Assembly: GCA_017694515.1 (NCBI GenBank)
Contig: JADIMV010000074.1
Span: forward strand, 1 to 34,877
Direction of reading: 5' to 3'
Length of the DNA stretch: 34,877 nucleotides
Source: Candidatus Aphodosoma intestinipullorum
GTDB taxonomy: Bacteria > Bacteroidota > Bacteroidia > Bacteroidales > Paludibacteraceae
The position numbers and the translations under genes are program-made. Within the stretch, counting starts at the first letter, position 1. Every line of letters begins with the position of its first letter. The notes below the pieces were generated by a model. That model had not been told where the DNA came from. It saw only the letters and a list, made by a program, of their open reading frames with translations, and ran no database searches. This document shows, piece by piece, positions 9,866-18,815 of this stretch.

Positions 9866-9915
9866 ATCTCATTGGTTTTTAAGTTGTAATACACACGATG
9901 ACACCTGCATCACCA

Positions 9916-12387
9916 TCACTCCGTTTTCAGGTTCTCCACAGGGTTCTCCCTCACGGCCTTGCGGCTTATGAGCCATACCGACAGGAGCGACACGGCAGCA
10001 ACCACGGCAAATGCCGCCAAGGGTATCCACCATGGGAACAGGGCATCATAGCCTATCATATCGTCCATCCGGGTTATGCCAAACCACATCAGCGGTACGG
10101 ACAGCACAGCCCCGAAGGCGAGCGACGACATGGCGAAGCGCATCAGAGCCGCCGTCTCGCGCCGGCTGTCAGAGCCGAACACTTTCCTTATGGCCATGTC
10201 GTGCCGCCGCTGCGCTATGAAATAGAGCGACATGGCCGTGAGCCCAAGCAGAGTGATGAGCAACGCCACACAGGCGAAGATGCCCACTATCTTGCGCAGG
10301 CGGAAGACATTCTCATAGCTGTCATTCAGAAGGTCGTCATACCACCGCGACTCGAACGGCATACCCTCGAACACCTCGGTATAGAGGCTGTCCAGCTGCG
10401 CACGCTGCCTTGTGCGGTCACCGTCCGAAGTCTCGACAAGCACCTGCGTCATTCCGAATACAGTGTCACTCGCCGCAGCGGAAATCCTAATCGGCCACTG
10501 TCTTGACAGCACAGACCCCACAGTGAAGTCACGGAACTGCCCGCAGACGATGTGCTTCGCCGGATTGGCAAGATTGACATAGACTGTCTCCTCGGGCTTG
10601 CGCTTCAAGGAGTCGAAACACGACTCGCTGAAGTAGCTATTATTCCATGAGTCCCGCCAAGAGAAAGCCACATTCCTCTCCTCAGTCACCTCGATACCGA
10701 ACATCTTCATGAAGGCCGTATCGGTAAAAAAGACACGAGACACAAACAGTATCTGCTCACCGTTGCCGTCCTCAGTGCCAAGACCAAAAGACATAGTCCC
10801 CTCAGCAGGGTTGCCGCTCGCGAGGCAGACGCGCTCCACAAAAGGCAAACGCTCCGCCGCACGTTTGAACGTGGCCGCCTCGGCATCCATCCCGGCTGCA
10901 TTGTATCTCAAAATGTTGCCATACTCATAGCCCAGCGGCGTGGACAATATCCCGTTTAGTTCCGCACTGACGAACATCACGCACGTCAGCATGGCTATCG
11001 ACAGGCCGCCCTGAACCACATAGAGCAAGCGCAACCACAACATCTTGGTCTTCCGGCGGAACGTGCCGCGCACTACGTCCATCGGGCTGTAACTTGACAA
11101 TATCGCCGCAGGCGCAAGCCCCGACAGCAGGCCTATTACTACCATCAGGAGAACATAGGCCAAAGCCACCCACCACGAGAGGTCGCCCGCCAAATCCAGC
11201 TTGGTCTGCAACAGCTCAACGGCGAACGGTTCGGCGGCCAAGGCCAAAAGGAACGCCAAAGCGAACGCCATGACGGTCATCACCATAGCCTCACCTACCA
11301 TCCGCGCCGCTATGCCCCAACGCCCTGTGCCAAGCAGGCGGCGCGTGGCCATCTCCTTGGCGCGGTTGGCCGTCTGAGCTACGCTCATGCTCACATAGTT
11401 AAGTATAGCCATTAGAAGTATGACCAGCCCGACTACGGAGAAGACAAGGAGTATCTTACGGTTGTTGCCGCTGTTCTGCACAAAGTCATAGGCACGAATG
11501 TCAGAATTGTACACTTCGTCAAGGGGCAGCCACCGGGCAGACATTCGGGCGTACTCCTCATAATCCTCATCACCAAATGCTTTCATCTCCGCAAGTTCCT
11601 CTTCTGACACCTCTTGGAAATTCGGGAACTGCTCATCGTGAAGGAACTTCAACAGGTCTGCAGCCTTTGCGTTGGGGTCGCACCCACTGTGGAAAGTGGC
11701 GAGTATTATCGTGCCGCTCGCACCACGATTGGCGTATTTCTCCGTCAGCATCGGGTATATATGTTCCATTTCCCCGTAGGCAAGGAACGCCTCGACATCA
11801 GAAGGGATAAGGGAGTTGTCCAAATCGCGGACTATGCCCGTCACCGTGTACTCATCCACACGCTTATCCGCCTCAACCTGCGCATAGGCCATCTCCATGT
11901 TCTCATAGCGTACCTTAATCCGCTGCCCCATAGGCGCGTCCGTACCGAAAAGACGACGTGCGAAGCTCTCTGTCAGCACTATGCCGGAGGGGTCAAGAAG
12001 CGCACTCTTCGCATCACCCTCCAAAAGGTCAATGCCCATGAAAGTGAAAAAGTTCTCCCGCACCATATAGGGCTTGAAGTACAGACGCTCATCGCCCTTT
12101 TCAGCCATGATGCTAATCATGTCCCCCGCCGCGCACCACTCCTTAATCTCGGGATAACGCCCGGAGAGCATATTGCCCATGATGTAATGACCGCCCGAAC
12201 TTGTCCCGTTGGTCAGCACATAGACCTCCTTGCGGTTCTTGATATCATGTCCTACGGTGAGCTGGCGCACCACCATGTCGCCTATGAGCAGTACGAACAT
12301 GAGGCTCACGCTCAGGCCAAGCACATTGACCAAAGCGAAGAGGCGGTTGCGCCCCAGATAAGTGAAATATGACTTCAATATTCCCAT
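9916..12387 (-). CDS. ABC transporter permease C, FtsX/MacB type (823 aa)
   Basis: The first gene of the second half of the export locus. TM1 is near residues 17-38 (LFALVNVLGLSVSLMFVLL). The first periplasmic domain is longer than in D and E and contains a Glu-rich acidic stretch (EEELAEMKAFGDEDYEEYAR) before the conserved WLPLDEVY. Two FtsX modules follow, with NYVSMSVAQTANRAKEMATRRL and AQRRHDMAIRKVFGS, and the protein ends NPVENLKTE. There is no ATPase domain. Its start is preceded by a 244-nt gap after the fusion-protein gene, the only large gap inside the series, so a separate promoter or processing site is possible, though I found no good promoter match. Paralogous to permease D at both ends. 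Confidence 0.9.
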   Translation of the reverse strand: MGILKSYFTYLGRNRLFALVNVLGLSVSLMFVLLIGDMVVRQLTVGHDIKNRKEVYVLTNGTSSGGHYIMGNMLSGRYPEIKEWCAAGDMISIMAEKGDERLYFKPYMVRENFFTFMGIDLLEGDAKSALLDPSGIVLTESFARRLFGTDAPMGQRIKVRYENMEMAYAQVEADKRVDEYTVTGIVRDLDNSLIPSDVEAFLAYGEMEHIYPMLTEKYANRGASGTIILATFHSGCDPNAKAADLLKFLHDEQFPNFQEVSEEELAEMKAFGDEDYEEYARMSARWLPLDEVYNSDIRAYDFVQNSGNNRKILLVFSVVGLVILLMAILNYVSMSVAQTANRAKEMATRRLLGTGRWGIAARMVGEAMVMTVMAFALAFLLALAAEPFAVELLQTKLDLAGDLSWWVALAYVLLMVVIGLLSGLAPAAILSSYSPMDVVRGTFRRKTKMLWLRLLYVVQGGLSIAMLTCVMFVSAELNGILSTPLGYEYGNILRYNAAGMDAEAATFKRAAERLPFVERVCLASGNPAEGTMSFGLGTEDGNGEQILFVSRVFFTDTAFMKMFGIEVTEERNVAFSWRDSWNNSYFSESCFDSLKRKPEETVYVNLANPAKHIVCGQFRDFTVGSVLSRQWPIRISAAASDTVFGMTQVLVETSDGDRTRQRAQLDSLYTEVFEGMPFESRWYDDLLNDSYENVFRLRKIVGIFACVALLITLLGLTAMSLYFIAQRRHDMAIRKVFGSDSRRETAALMRFAMSSLAFGAVLSVPLMWFGITRMDDMIGYDALFPWWIPLAAFAVVAAVSLLSVWLISRKAVRENPVENLKTE

Positions 12388-12631
12388 GACTTTACCGTGT
12401 GTCTTATTCTGTCTTTCCGCCGCTCCGGCACCACCACTGAAAGTGGTTGCAGATCTGACGGTTTCTGATGCAAATGCATCAATATCCTAAGGAGAGGATA
12501 GGGAGAGGCTACCTGCGAGCTAACTAAGAGGCAGTTGAACGCTTTGGTTTTCAAAGTGTTAGCATACCCGCAAATTCCAGATTTCTGGACAAATCACCAC
12601 CCGCGATGCCTACCTGTGCATCCTTGGCCGC
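12388..12631. other. 244-nt internal gap of the export operon with short inverted repeats
   Basis: No gene is supported here. The stretch holds several short palindromes: ACCACT-GAA-AGTGGT at 12433-12447, GATGCA-AA-TGCATC near 12467-12480, and TCCAG-ATTT-CTGGA near 12576-12589. No sigma-54 element and no TAnnTTTG box on the minus strand was found. It could be an RNA processing or attenuation segment separating tolC-A-B-fusion protein from C-D-ATPase-E. Confidence 0.5.
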
Positions 12632-13882
12632 TCACCTTATCTTCAGCACATCCTTGTCCTTGAACGCCTCGTAACCGGAGACTATCACGCGCTCGCCCGC
12701 TTCGAGCCCCTCCATCACCTCATAGTACTGCGGGTTCTGCCGCCCGATGCGTATGTTGCGGCGGTATGCCCTCTCACCGCTTTTGTCGAGGACGAATATC
12801 CAATTACCGCCGGTCACCTGAAAGAATGTGCCTTTCGGAATCATCACGCTCTCGGTCGGCTCGCCAAGCTGAAGGTCGATGTAGTAAGTCTGACCGCTGC
12901 GGATGTTGTCCGGCCTTGCGCCCTCGAAGACGAGTTCCGTGCGGAAACGCCCTTCCCTCACCTCGGGGAATACCTTGCGCACGCGTACGCTGAACTTCAT
13001 CCCCTGACGCTCAAATGTGCCGGGCAGTCCGCGTGTCACGCGGTCGATGTAGTGCTCATCTATCTGCGCCTCAATCTTATAATCCGACAGGTCGTTGATC
13101 TGCCCGGCCTTGGCTCCTGTGCCGATGCTCTGCCCGAGCTCCACATCGAGCAGCCCCAGTTCGCCGTCAATCGGAGCGCGTACCTCCAGCTTGTTCTTGC
13201 GGTCGCGTATGAGACTGAGGTTCATGCGCATATTGGCAAGGTCGTCCTCCATCTGCTTCATCTGTATCGTGCGGTAGACAGAGTCCTGTTCAAGGCGTTG
13301 CAGCACGAGGTCATGGCTGCGCAGCGCAAGCTCATAGTCCTCCTTGGCGGAGATGTACTCCTCGCGGGGTATCAGCTTCTCGTCGTACAGCCGCTCTTTC
13401 TGCCTGAAAGTACGCTCCTTGCGGCGTATGTCGATGTCGAGCTGCACGCGCTCCATCTCGTTGTTCAGCTTGTCCTGCTGCATGGTCACCTGTGTGTTGC
13501 GCAGCAGGTTCTGCTTCTCAGCCAGCTCAGCCTCGGAGTTGAGTATCTGGATGTCGAGGTCTGAATTACTGAGGCGGAAAAGGATGTCGCCTTTCTTCAC
13601 GGTCGCGCCTTCTTCCACAATCTTCTCCTGCACGATGCCCGACTCCTCGGGGCTGACCTGCACGACGGATATTGGCTGCACCTGACCGTTCACGCGGATG
13701 AAATCGTTGAACTTGCCGAAGGTCACATCGGCCACATTGAGCGAGTCGCCGTCCACGGTCATCGACGACGAATATCGCCCGAACAGCACCCACGCCAGCA
13801 GTACCACTATCACCGCACCGCCTATCACATAGGGCAGATGCCGCCGCTGTATGCCTTTCTTCTTCTCAATCTGAATATCCAT
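12632..13882 (-). CDS. Periplasmic membrane-fusion protein (MacA/HlyD-like)
   Basis: A 416-residue adaptor that would bridge the permease and the TolC channel across the periplasm. A single N-terminal membrane anchor lies at about 18-34 (YVIGGAVIVVLLAWVLF). A barrel/lipoyl half follows (GQVQPISVVQVSPEESGIV and KKGDILFRLSN), then a long charged coiled-coil hairpin at about 115-235, the second lipoyl half (VRAPIDGELGLLDVELGQ) and a C-terminal beta-barrel region ending near VIVSGYEAFKDKDVLKIR. This order is that of MacA/HlyD-type fusion proteins. It is the only fusion protein in the locus and sits between permeases B and C, 42 nt after B. It presumably serves all five permeases; this is inference from gene order. 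Confidence 0.93.
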   Translation of the reverse strand: MDIQIEKKKGIQRRHLPYVIGGAVIVVLLAWVLFGRYSSSMTVDGDSLNVADVTFGKFNDFIRVNGQVQPISVVQVSPEESGIVQEKIVEEGATVKKGDILFRLSNSDLDIQILNSEAELAEKQNLLRNTQVTMQQDKLNNEMERVQLDIDIRRKERTFRQKERLYDEKLIPREEYISAKEDYELALRSHDLVLQRLEQDSVYRTIQMKQMEDDLANMRMNLSLIRDRKNKLEVRAPIDGELGLLDVELGQSIGTGAKAGQINDLSDYKIEAQIDEHYIDRVTRGLPGTFERQGMKFSVRVRKVFPEVREGRFRTELVFEGARPDNIRSGQTYYIDLQLGEPTESVMIPKGTFFQVTGGNWIFVLDKSGERAYRRNIRIGRQNPQYYEVMEGLEAGERVIVSGYEAFKDKDVLKIR

Positions 13883-13924
13883 AACGCCTTTGTTTATAAT
13901 TCGTTAGTATAAAAGCTCCTCTTT

Positions 13925-16405
13925 TTATTCTGTTTTCAGGTTCTCCACGGGGTTCTCCCTCACGGCATGGCGGCTGATGAGCCAGACGGACAGGAGCGAC
14001 ACCGCAGCCACTATGGCGAACGCCGCTACGGCCACCCACCACGGGAACGGCATATCGTACTCCACTATGTGGTCTATCTGCCTGATGCCTACCCACATCA
14101 GCGGCACGGCTATGAGCAGCCCCACGGCCAGCGAGGTCATCGCGAAGCGCATGAGCCGCAGCAGCTCCCGCCGCGCATCTGAACCGAAGACCTTGCGTAT
14201 GGCCATATCCCGCTTCCGTTGTGCGATGAAATAGAGCGACATGGCCGTCAGACCGAGCAGGGTGATGAGCAGAGCCACGGCGGTGAAGATAGTGACTATT
14301 TTCCGTATGCGGAATATATCCTCGTAGTACGCGTTCATCTCGTCCGCATACCAAGTGGAGACGAACGGCTCATGCGCAGTGACTTCGTAAAACAGACTGT
14401 CCAGCGCGGCCTTCTGCTCACGGAGGTTGCCGTCAATTGTCTCTACAAGGACTTTCCTCAAATAAAACCAAAACTCCATGTGCGGAGTGTCATAATCATT
14501 GATAAAAAGTATTTCTGGCCTCTGTTCGTGCAGCACAGATCCGCATATCACATCGTCAAACTCGCCGTTTACGACATAGTTATACTCACCGCCAATAGAC
14601 TCAATCACATCAGTGATTTCCGCATCAAGCCCTAATGTATCAAACACGCTCCGGCTGAAATAGCAAATGTGGTCAGGCCGAACATCCCCGCCAAACTCCA
14701 CATGGCGGTCATGTCTTATATGGAAGCCGAACATGGCCGCAGCAGCCGTATCCATAGATATATTTTCCGTCGACAGATTCATATCATTGCCGTGAACATC
14801 CTTGACATTGAACGAATTGCTCCCTACGCCATCGACAGGCACACTCTTGGCAAACCCCACCCTTTTCACAAACGGCAGCTGCTCCGCCTGCGTGCGGAAA
14901 AGCCTCGCACGGTCGATGTCGGTCACATCGTACTGCAATATATTGCCGTAGGTATAGCCGAGCGGGGTGTCGAGTATGCGGCGCAACACCTCGCCGCTGT
15001 AAAGCGAACAGGCGAGCAGGGCAACGGTCATGCCGCTCTGCACTATGTACAACGTCCGGAGATAGACCGTCTTCGTGCGGCGGCGGAATGTGCCGCGTAC
15101 CACGTCTATCGGGTCGTATGCCGAAAGTACTGTCGCAGGAAGCGAACCGCTCAGCAACGCCACTACAACGAGGAAAAGCGCGTAGATGCCAATCATGGCG
15201 GGCGAGAGGTCCCCGGCTATGTCGAGCCGCGTCTGCAACAGGTTCATGGCAAACGGCTCAGCCGCAAGCGCAAGGAGATACGCGAGGAGAAATGCCGCAG
15301 TCGTGAGCATCAGTGCCTCGCCTATCATGCGCCAGAACACAGCCCGCCGCTGTGTGCCGAGCAGCCGCCGCGTGGCCATCTCCTTGGCGCGGTTGGCCGT
15401 CTGCGCCATGCTCATGCTCACATAGTTGAACACCGCCATGAGCAATATTATCAGCCCCGCCGCACCGAACACGGTGAGTATCTTCACATTGGTCACGCTG
15501 CTCTGCCTCATCGTGTGCGACTCTATACCGGAGAAATAGACCTCGGAGAGCGGCAGCCAGTGTACCCCAACAGACTCTATATCAGACATACTCGCGGTAT
15601 CTCCACTGCCAATATCCTTCATCATATCCGCCCACATCTTCTGCCAGCTGACATCGAAATAGAGGAAACGCTCATCGCTGAAGAACTTGGTCATGCCCGC
15701 GCTGTTGGCATCCGGGTCAGTCCCCTCATGGAAACGCGCCAGTATATCCGTGCAGCACGCTCCCTTGTGGGCATACTTTTCCGACAACGGTCTATAAACC
15801 ATCTCCATAGCCTCGAACGGCAGGAAAGCCTCCACCCCATCCTTGAAAAGCGAATTGTCAAAGTCACGCGCTATGCCGCTCACGGTATAAGTCAGTGCAG
15901 TATCCCTCATATTCTGAAACACGTCGCCCTCATACTCTATCGTAATCCTCTGCCCCATAGGGTTCTCCGCGCCGAACAGACGGTGCGCACCGCTCTCTGT
16001 GAGGACTATGCTGCGGCTGTCTATGAGCGCGTGTTCCGCACTCCCCTCGACGAGTTCCATCCCCATGAACGAGAAGAAATCCGGCTTTACTACATAGGTC
16101 TCCACATCCAGCTTCTTGTCGTCCACTATGGTGCGAAGCGACTGTGTGCCGTAGAGTGCGCTCCACGACTTTATCTCCGGGTAGCGGTTCATCAGCATAT
16201 CGCCCATAATCACGTGACCCACAGTACTGATGTTGTTGGTCAGGACATAAATCTCGTCACGGTCTTCAATGTCGTGACCTACGGTCAGCTCCCTGACCAC
16301 CATGTCGCCTATCAGCAGCACGAACATCAGGCTCACGCTGAGGCCAAGCACATTGACCGCAGTAAAGAGTCTGTTACGGCTCAGGAATGTAAGGTATGTC
16401 TTCAT
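13925..16405 (-). CDS. ABC transporter permease B, FtsX/MacB type (826 aa)
   Basis: The longest of the five permeases. TM1 is near residues 14-38 (LFTAVNVLGLSVSLMFVLL). A long first periplasmic domain contains a region before WLPLSEVYFSG that is rich in Asp, Met and Ser. The first FtsX module has NYVSMSMAQTANRAKEMATRRL; a second periplasmic domain and the C-terminal module with AQRKRDMAIRKVFGS follow, ending NPVENLKTE. Its last roughly 320 bases are almost identical to those of permease A (only a handful of differences over the last 110 residues), whereas their periplasmic domains share little. It starts 4 nt after the permease A stop, so translation is probably coupled. No ATPase domain. Confidence 0.9.
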   Translation of the reverse strand: MKTYLTFLSRNRLFTAVNVLGLSVSLMFVLLIGDMVVRELTVGHDIEDRDEIYVLTNNISTVGHVIMGDMLMNRYPEIKSWSALYGTQSLRTIVDDKKLDVETYVVKPDFFSFMGMELVEGSAEHALIDSRSIVLTESGAHRLFGAENPMGQRITIEYEGDVFQNMRDTALTYTVSGIARDFDNSLFKDGVEAFLPFEAMEMVYRPLSEKYAHKGACCTDILARFHEGTDPDANSAGMTKFFSDERFLYFDVSWQKMWADMMKDIGSGDTASMSDIESVGVHWLPLSEVYFSGIESHTMRQSSVTNVKILTVFGAAGLIILLMAVFNYVSMSMAQTANRAKEMATRRLLGTQRRAVFWRMIGEALMLTTAAFLLAYLLALAAEPFAMNLLQTRLDIAGDLSPAMIGIYALFLVVVALLSGSLPATVLSAYDPIDVVRGTFRRRTKTVYLRTLYIVQSGMTVALLACSLYSGEVLRRILDTPLGYTYGNILQYDVTDIDRARLFRTQAEQLPFVKRVGFAKSVPVDGVGSNSFNVKDVHGNDMNLSTENISMDTAAAAMFGFHIRHDRHVEFGGDVRPDHICYFSRSVFDTLGLDAEITDVIESIGGEYNYVVNGEFDDVICGSVLHEQRPEILFINDYDTPHMEFWFYLRKVLVETIDGNLREQKAALDSLFYEVTAHEPFVSTWYADEMNAYYEDIFRIRKIVTIFTAVALLITLLGLTAMSLYFIAQRKRDMAIRKVFGSDARRELLRLMRFAMTSLAVGLLIAVPLMWVGIRQIDHIVEYDMPFPWWVAVAAFAIVAAVSLLSVWLISRHAVRENPVENLKTE

Positions 16406-16409
16406 CTTT

Positions 16410-18791
16410 CTACTCTGTTTTCAGGTTCTCCACGGGGTTCTCTCTCACGGCATGGCGGCTGATGAGCCAGACGGACAGGAGCGACACGACAGCCACTATG
16501 GCAAACGCCGCTACGGCCACCCACCAAGGGAACGGCATATCGTACTCCACTATGCGGTCTATCTGCCTGATGCCTACCCACATCAGCGGCACGGCCAGCA
16601 CCAGCCCAACGGCAAGCGAGGTCATCGCGAAGCGCATGAGCCGCAGCAGCTCCCGCCGCGCGTCAGAGCCGAAGACCTTGCGTATGGCCATATCCCGCTT
16701 CCGTTGTGCGATAAAATAGAGCGACATGGCCGTCAGGCCAAGCAGGGTGATGAGCAGAGCCGTCGCTGTGAATATCCCTATCAGCTTGCCGAGCCGTATC
16801 AGATGGCTGTACTGCCACTCCATAATCGTCCTGTACCAATAGCCCTCCGCCGTGACATTGTGCGTCACGTTACGGTACACCTCTTCCATCCCGGCCATAT
16901 ACGCCTCTTCCTCGCCAATGGTCTTCACGAGTATGAATACCGGAGACATAGTCTCATAATTGAATATGCTCACCGCCGGAGCTCCCTGCCTCATGCCGAC
17001 AGGGCCGAGCGTAAAATCAGTGACGCACCCCGCCACCTTATAGACATAATCAGGACTTGGTATAGAGGTGATGCCGCGCGGATGGCCTATCTCCCGGTAT
17101 GCGCTTTCGGTAAGGTAGATTAGGCTGCCGTCCTGCTCCTGTGCTACGTGGTAATCCTCCAGTACCTCAATGCCGAACATTCCGAAGAAGGCCGAATCGC
17201 CCAAAATAGAATTGAAGGCCACACGCTTAGTCTCGCCATCGGCAGTGTATATGTCTATCGTATTGTTCCTCCACGCTGATGCGGGCAATCCGTTTGCGAA
17301 GGAGACTTTCTCCACGTATGGCAACTTACTCAGCTCATCACGGAACAGAATGTGACTGCCCTCCCTGCCCGCATTGTCGAACACCGCCACATTATCATAC
17401 GTATAGCCCATCGGCCTCTCCAGCAGCCGCTCTATCTTATCGGTCAGGAAGAATGCGCAGCCGAGCAATGCTACCGCCACACCGCTCTGCACTACAAAGA
17501 GCGTGCGCAGCCACACCATCTTCGTCTTGCGGCGGAACGCCCCCTTCATCACTTCCAACGGGTCATAGCCCGACACTATCGCGGCAGGCATAGTCCCCGC
17601 CAGCAGGGCTATCAGGCAGACAGCCACAATATATACCACTACCGTTGCGGCATTCAGCCCATCGACAAGCCCTATCTTCACGCCCATCAGCTCCTCCGCC
17701 TGCGGCTCAAGCGCGAGGGCAAGGAGGAAGCCCAGCAGGAAACTTACGACGGTCATAATCAGCGTCTCGCCGACCATACGCCAGAACACCGCCCGCCGTG
17801 CCGACCCCAGCAGCCGCCGCGTGGCCATCTCCTTGACGCGGTAGGCCGCCTGCGCCACGCTCATGCTTACATAGTTAAGCACCGCCATCAGCAGTATGAC
17901 CACCCCGACAATAATGAATATCACCACGCTCTGCAACGAGTACTGTCTGAGTGAGCATAGTCCTGTATCTGAAAAATAAGCGTCACGCACGCTGACCCAC
18001 CTTATCGGCTCTCCGTAACGCGGCTGTGAATAGCAGCTGTTAGCATACTCGCGCATCTCCTCCTTCTCCTCCTCCGTCATCTGTTCAGGGTCTACACCCT
18101 CGACAAAACGCACAAACAGATCCGAACGCCCCGTGCCGTTCAATCCGGTAGCCCAGTCAGATGTATAATAATCCACATAGCGTATTATCTCGTACGGGAA
18201 TATCAAGTCTACATCCTGCACGAAGAGCGTGTTATCCCATTTGTCGGCCACACCAGTCACTATATATGGTACAACCTCCGACTGAGTGCCTGATTTTGAA
18301 ACACCTGTCGAGGAGAAATTCACCGTCCGCCCCAACACATCTTCCGTGCCGAACAGCCGGTTGGCCGCCTCGCGTGTCAGCACCACGCTATGCTCATCCA
18401 CCAGTGCCTGCGCCGCATCGCCCTGCACAAGCGGTATCCCGAAGAACGTGAAGAAGTTCTCCGTCACGGCCATAGCCTTGACGTTCATCATATCCTCACC
18501 CTCTGTCACACACGATGTCCATGTGCTGTGCGCACAGCTCCACTCCTCCATCTGAGGGTATCTCCCTACGAGTTTATCGCCCAGCAGCACATGAGAGGTA
18601 GAGTACCGTCCGTCGGTCAGGACGTATGTGCGCCCGCTCTCTTTCATGCTGCGCCCTTCGCTCATTTGCCGCGCCACCATGTTGCCGATGAGCAGCACGA
18701 ACATCAGGCTCACACTCAAGCCAAGCACATTGACCACCGTAAAGAGCCTGTTGCGGCTCAGGTATGTAAAGTACGATTTGAAAGCTCCCAT
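16410..18791 (-). CDS. ABC transporter permease A, FtsX/MacB type (793 aa)
   Basis: The first permease of the operon, 24 nt downstream of the channel gene. It starts MGAFKSYFTYLSRNRLF, with TM1 near residues 17-40. The first periplasmic domain has WVSVRDAYFSDTGL just before the second membrane segment. The first FtsX module (about 285-440) contains NYVSMSVAQAAYRVKEMATRRL; the second periplasmic domain runs to about 665, and the last 125 residues form the C-terminal module with AQRKRDMAIRKVFGS, ending NPVENLKTE. It has no Walker motifs and relies on a separate ATPase. The frame is intact and the C-terminal module is nearly identical to that of permease B. Substrate unknown. Confidence 0.9.
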   Translation of the reverse strand: MGAFKSYFTYLSRNRLFTVVNVLGLSVSLMFVLLIGNMVARQMSEGRSMKESGRTYVLTDGRYSTSHVLLGDKLVGRYPQMEEWSCAHSTWTSCVTEGEDMMNVKAMAVTENFFTFFGIPLVQGDAAQALVDEHSVVLTREAANRLFGTEDVLGRTVNFSSTGVSKSGTQSEVVPYIVTGVADKWDNTLFVQDVDLIFPYEIIRYVDYYTSDWATGLNGTGRSDLFVRFVEGVDPEQMTEEEKEEMREYANSCYSQPRYGEPIRWVSVRDAYFSDTGLCSLRQYSLQSVVIFIIVGVVILLMAVLNYVSMSVAQAAYRVKEMATRRLLGSARRAVFWRMVGETLIMTVVSFLLGFLLALALEPQAEELMGVKIGLVDGLNAATVVVYIVAVCLIALLAGTMPAAIVSGYDPLEVMKGAFRRKTKMVWLRTLFVVQSGVAVALLGCAFFLTDKIERLLERPMGYTYDNVAVFDNAGREGSHILFRDELSKLPYVEKVSFANGLPASAWRNNTIDIYTADGETKRVAFNSILGDSAFFGMFGIEVLEDYHVAQEQDGSLIYLTESAYREIGHPRGITSIPSPDYVYKVAGCVTDFTLGPVGMRQGAPAVSIFNYETMSPVFILVKTIGEEEAYMAGMEEVYRNVTHNVTAEGYWYRTIMEWQYSHLIRLGKLIGIFTATALLITLLGLTAMSLYFIAQRKRDMAIRKVFGSDARRELLRLMRFAMTSLAVGLVLAVPLMWVGIRQIDRIVEYDMPFPWWVAVAAFAIVAVVSLLSVWLISRHAVRENPVENLKTE

Positions 18792-18815
18792 AATATTTCG
18801 TGTTTTGGGTTAATT

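Noticed and set aside
14669-16462. Long + strand open frame (597 codons) opposite permease B
   Set aside because: It lies entirely antisense to a clear permease gene; its His/Arg-rich translation is a codon-bias shadow and matches no family I know.
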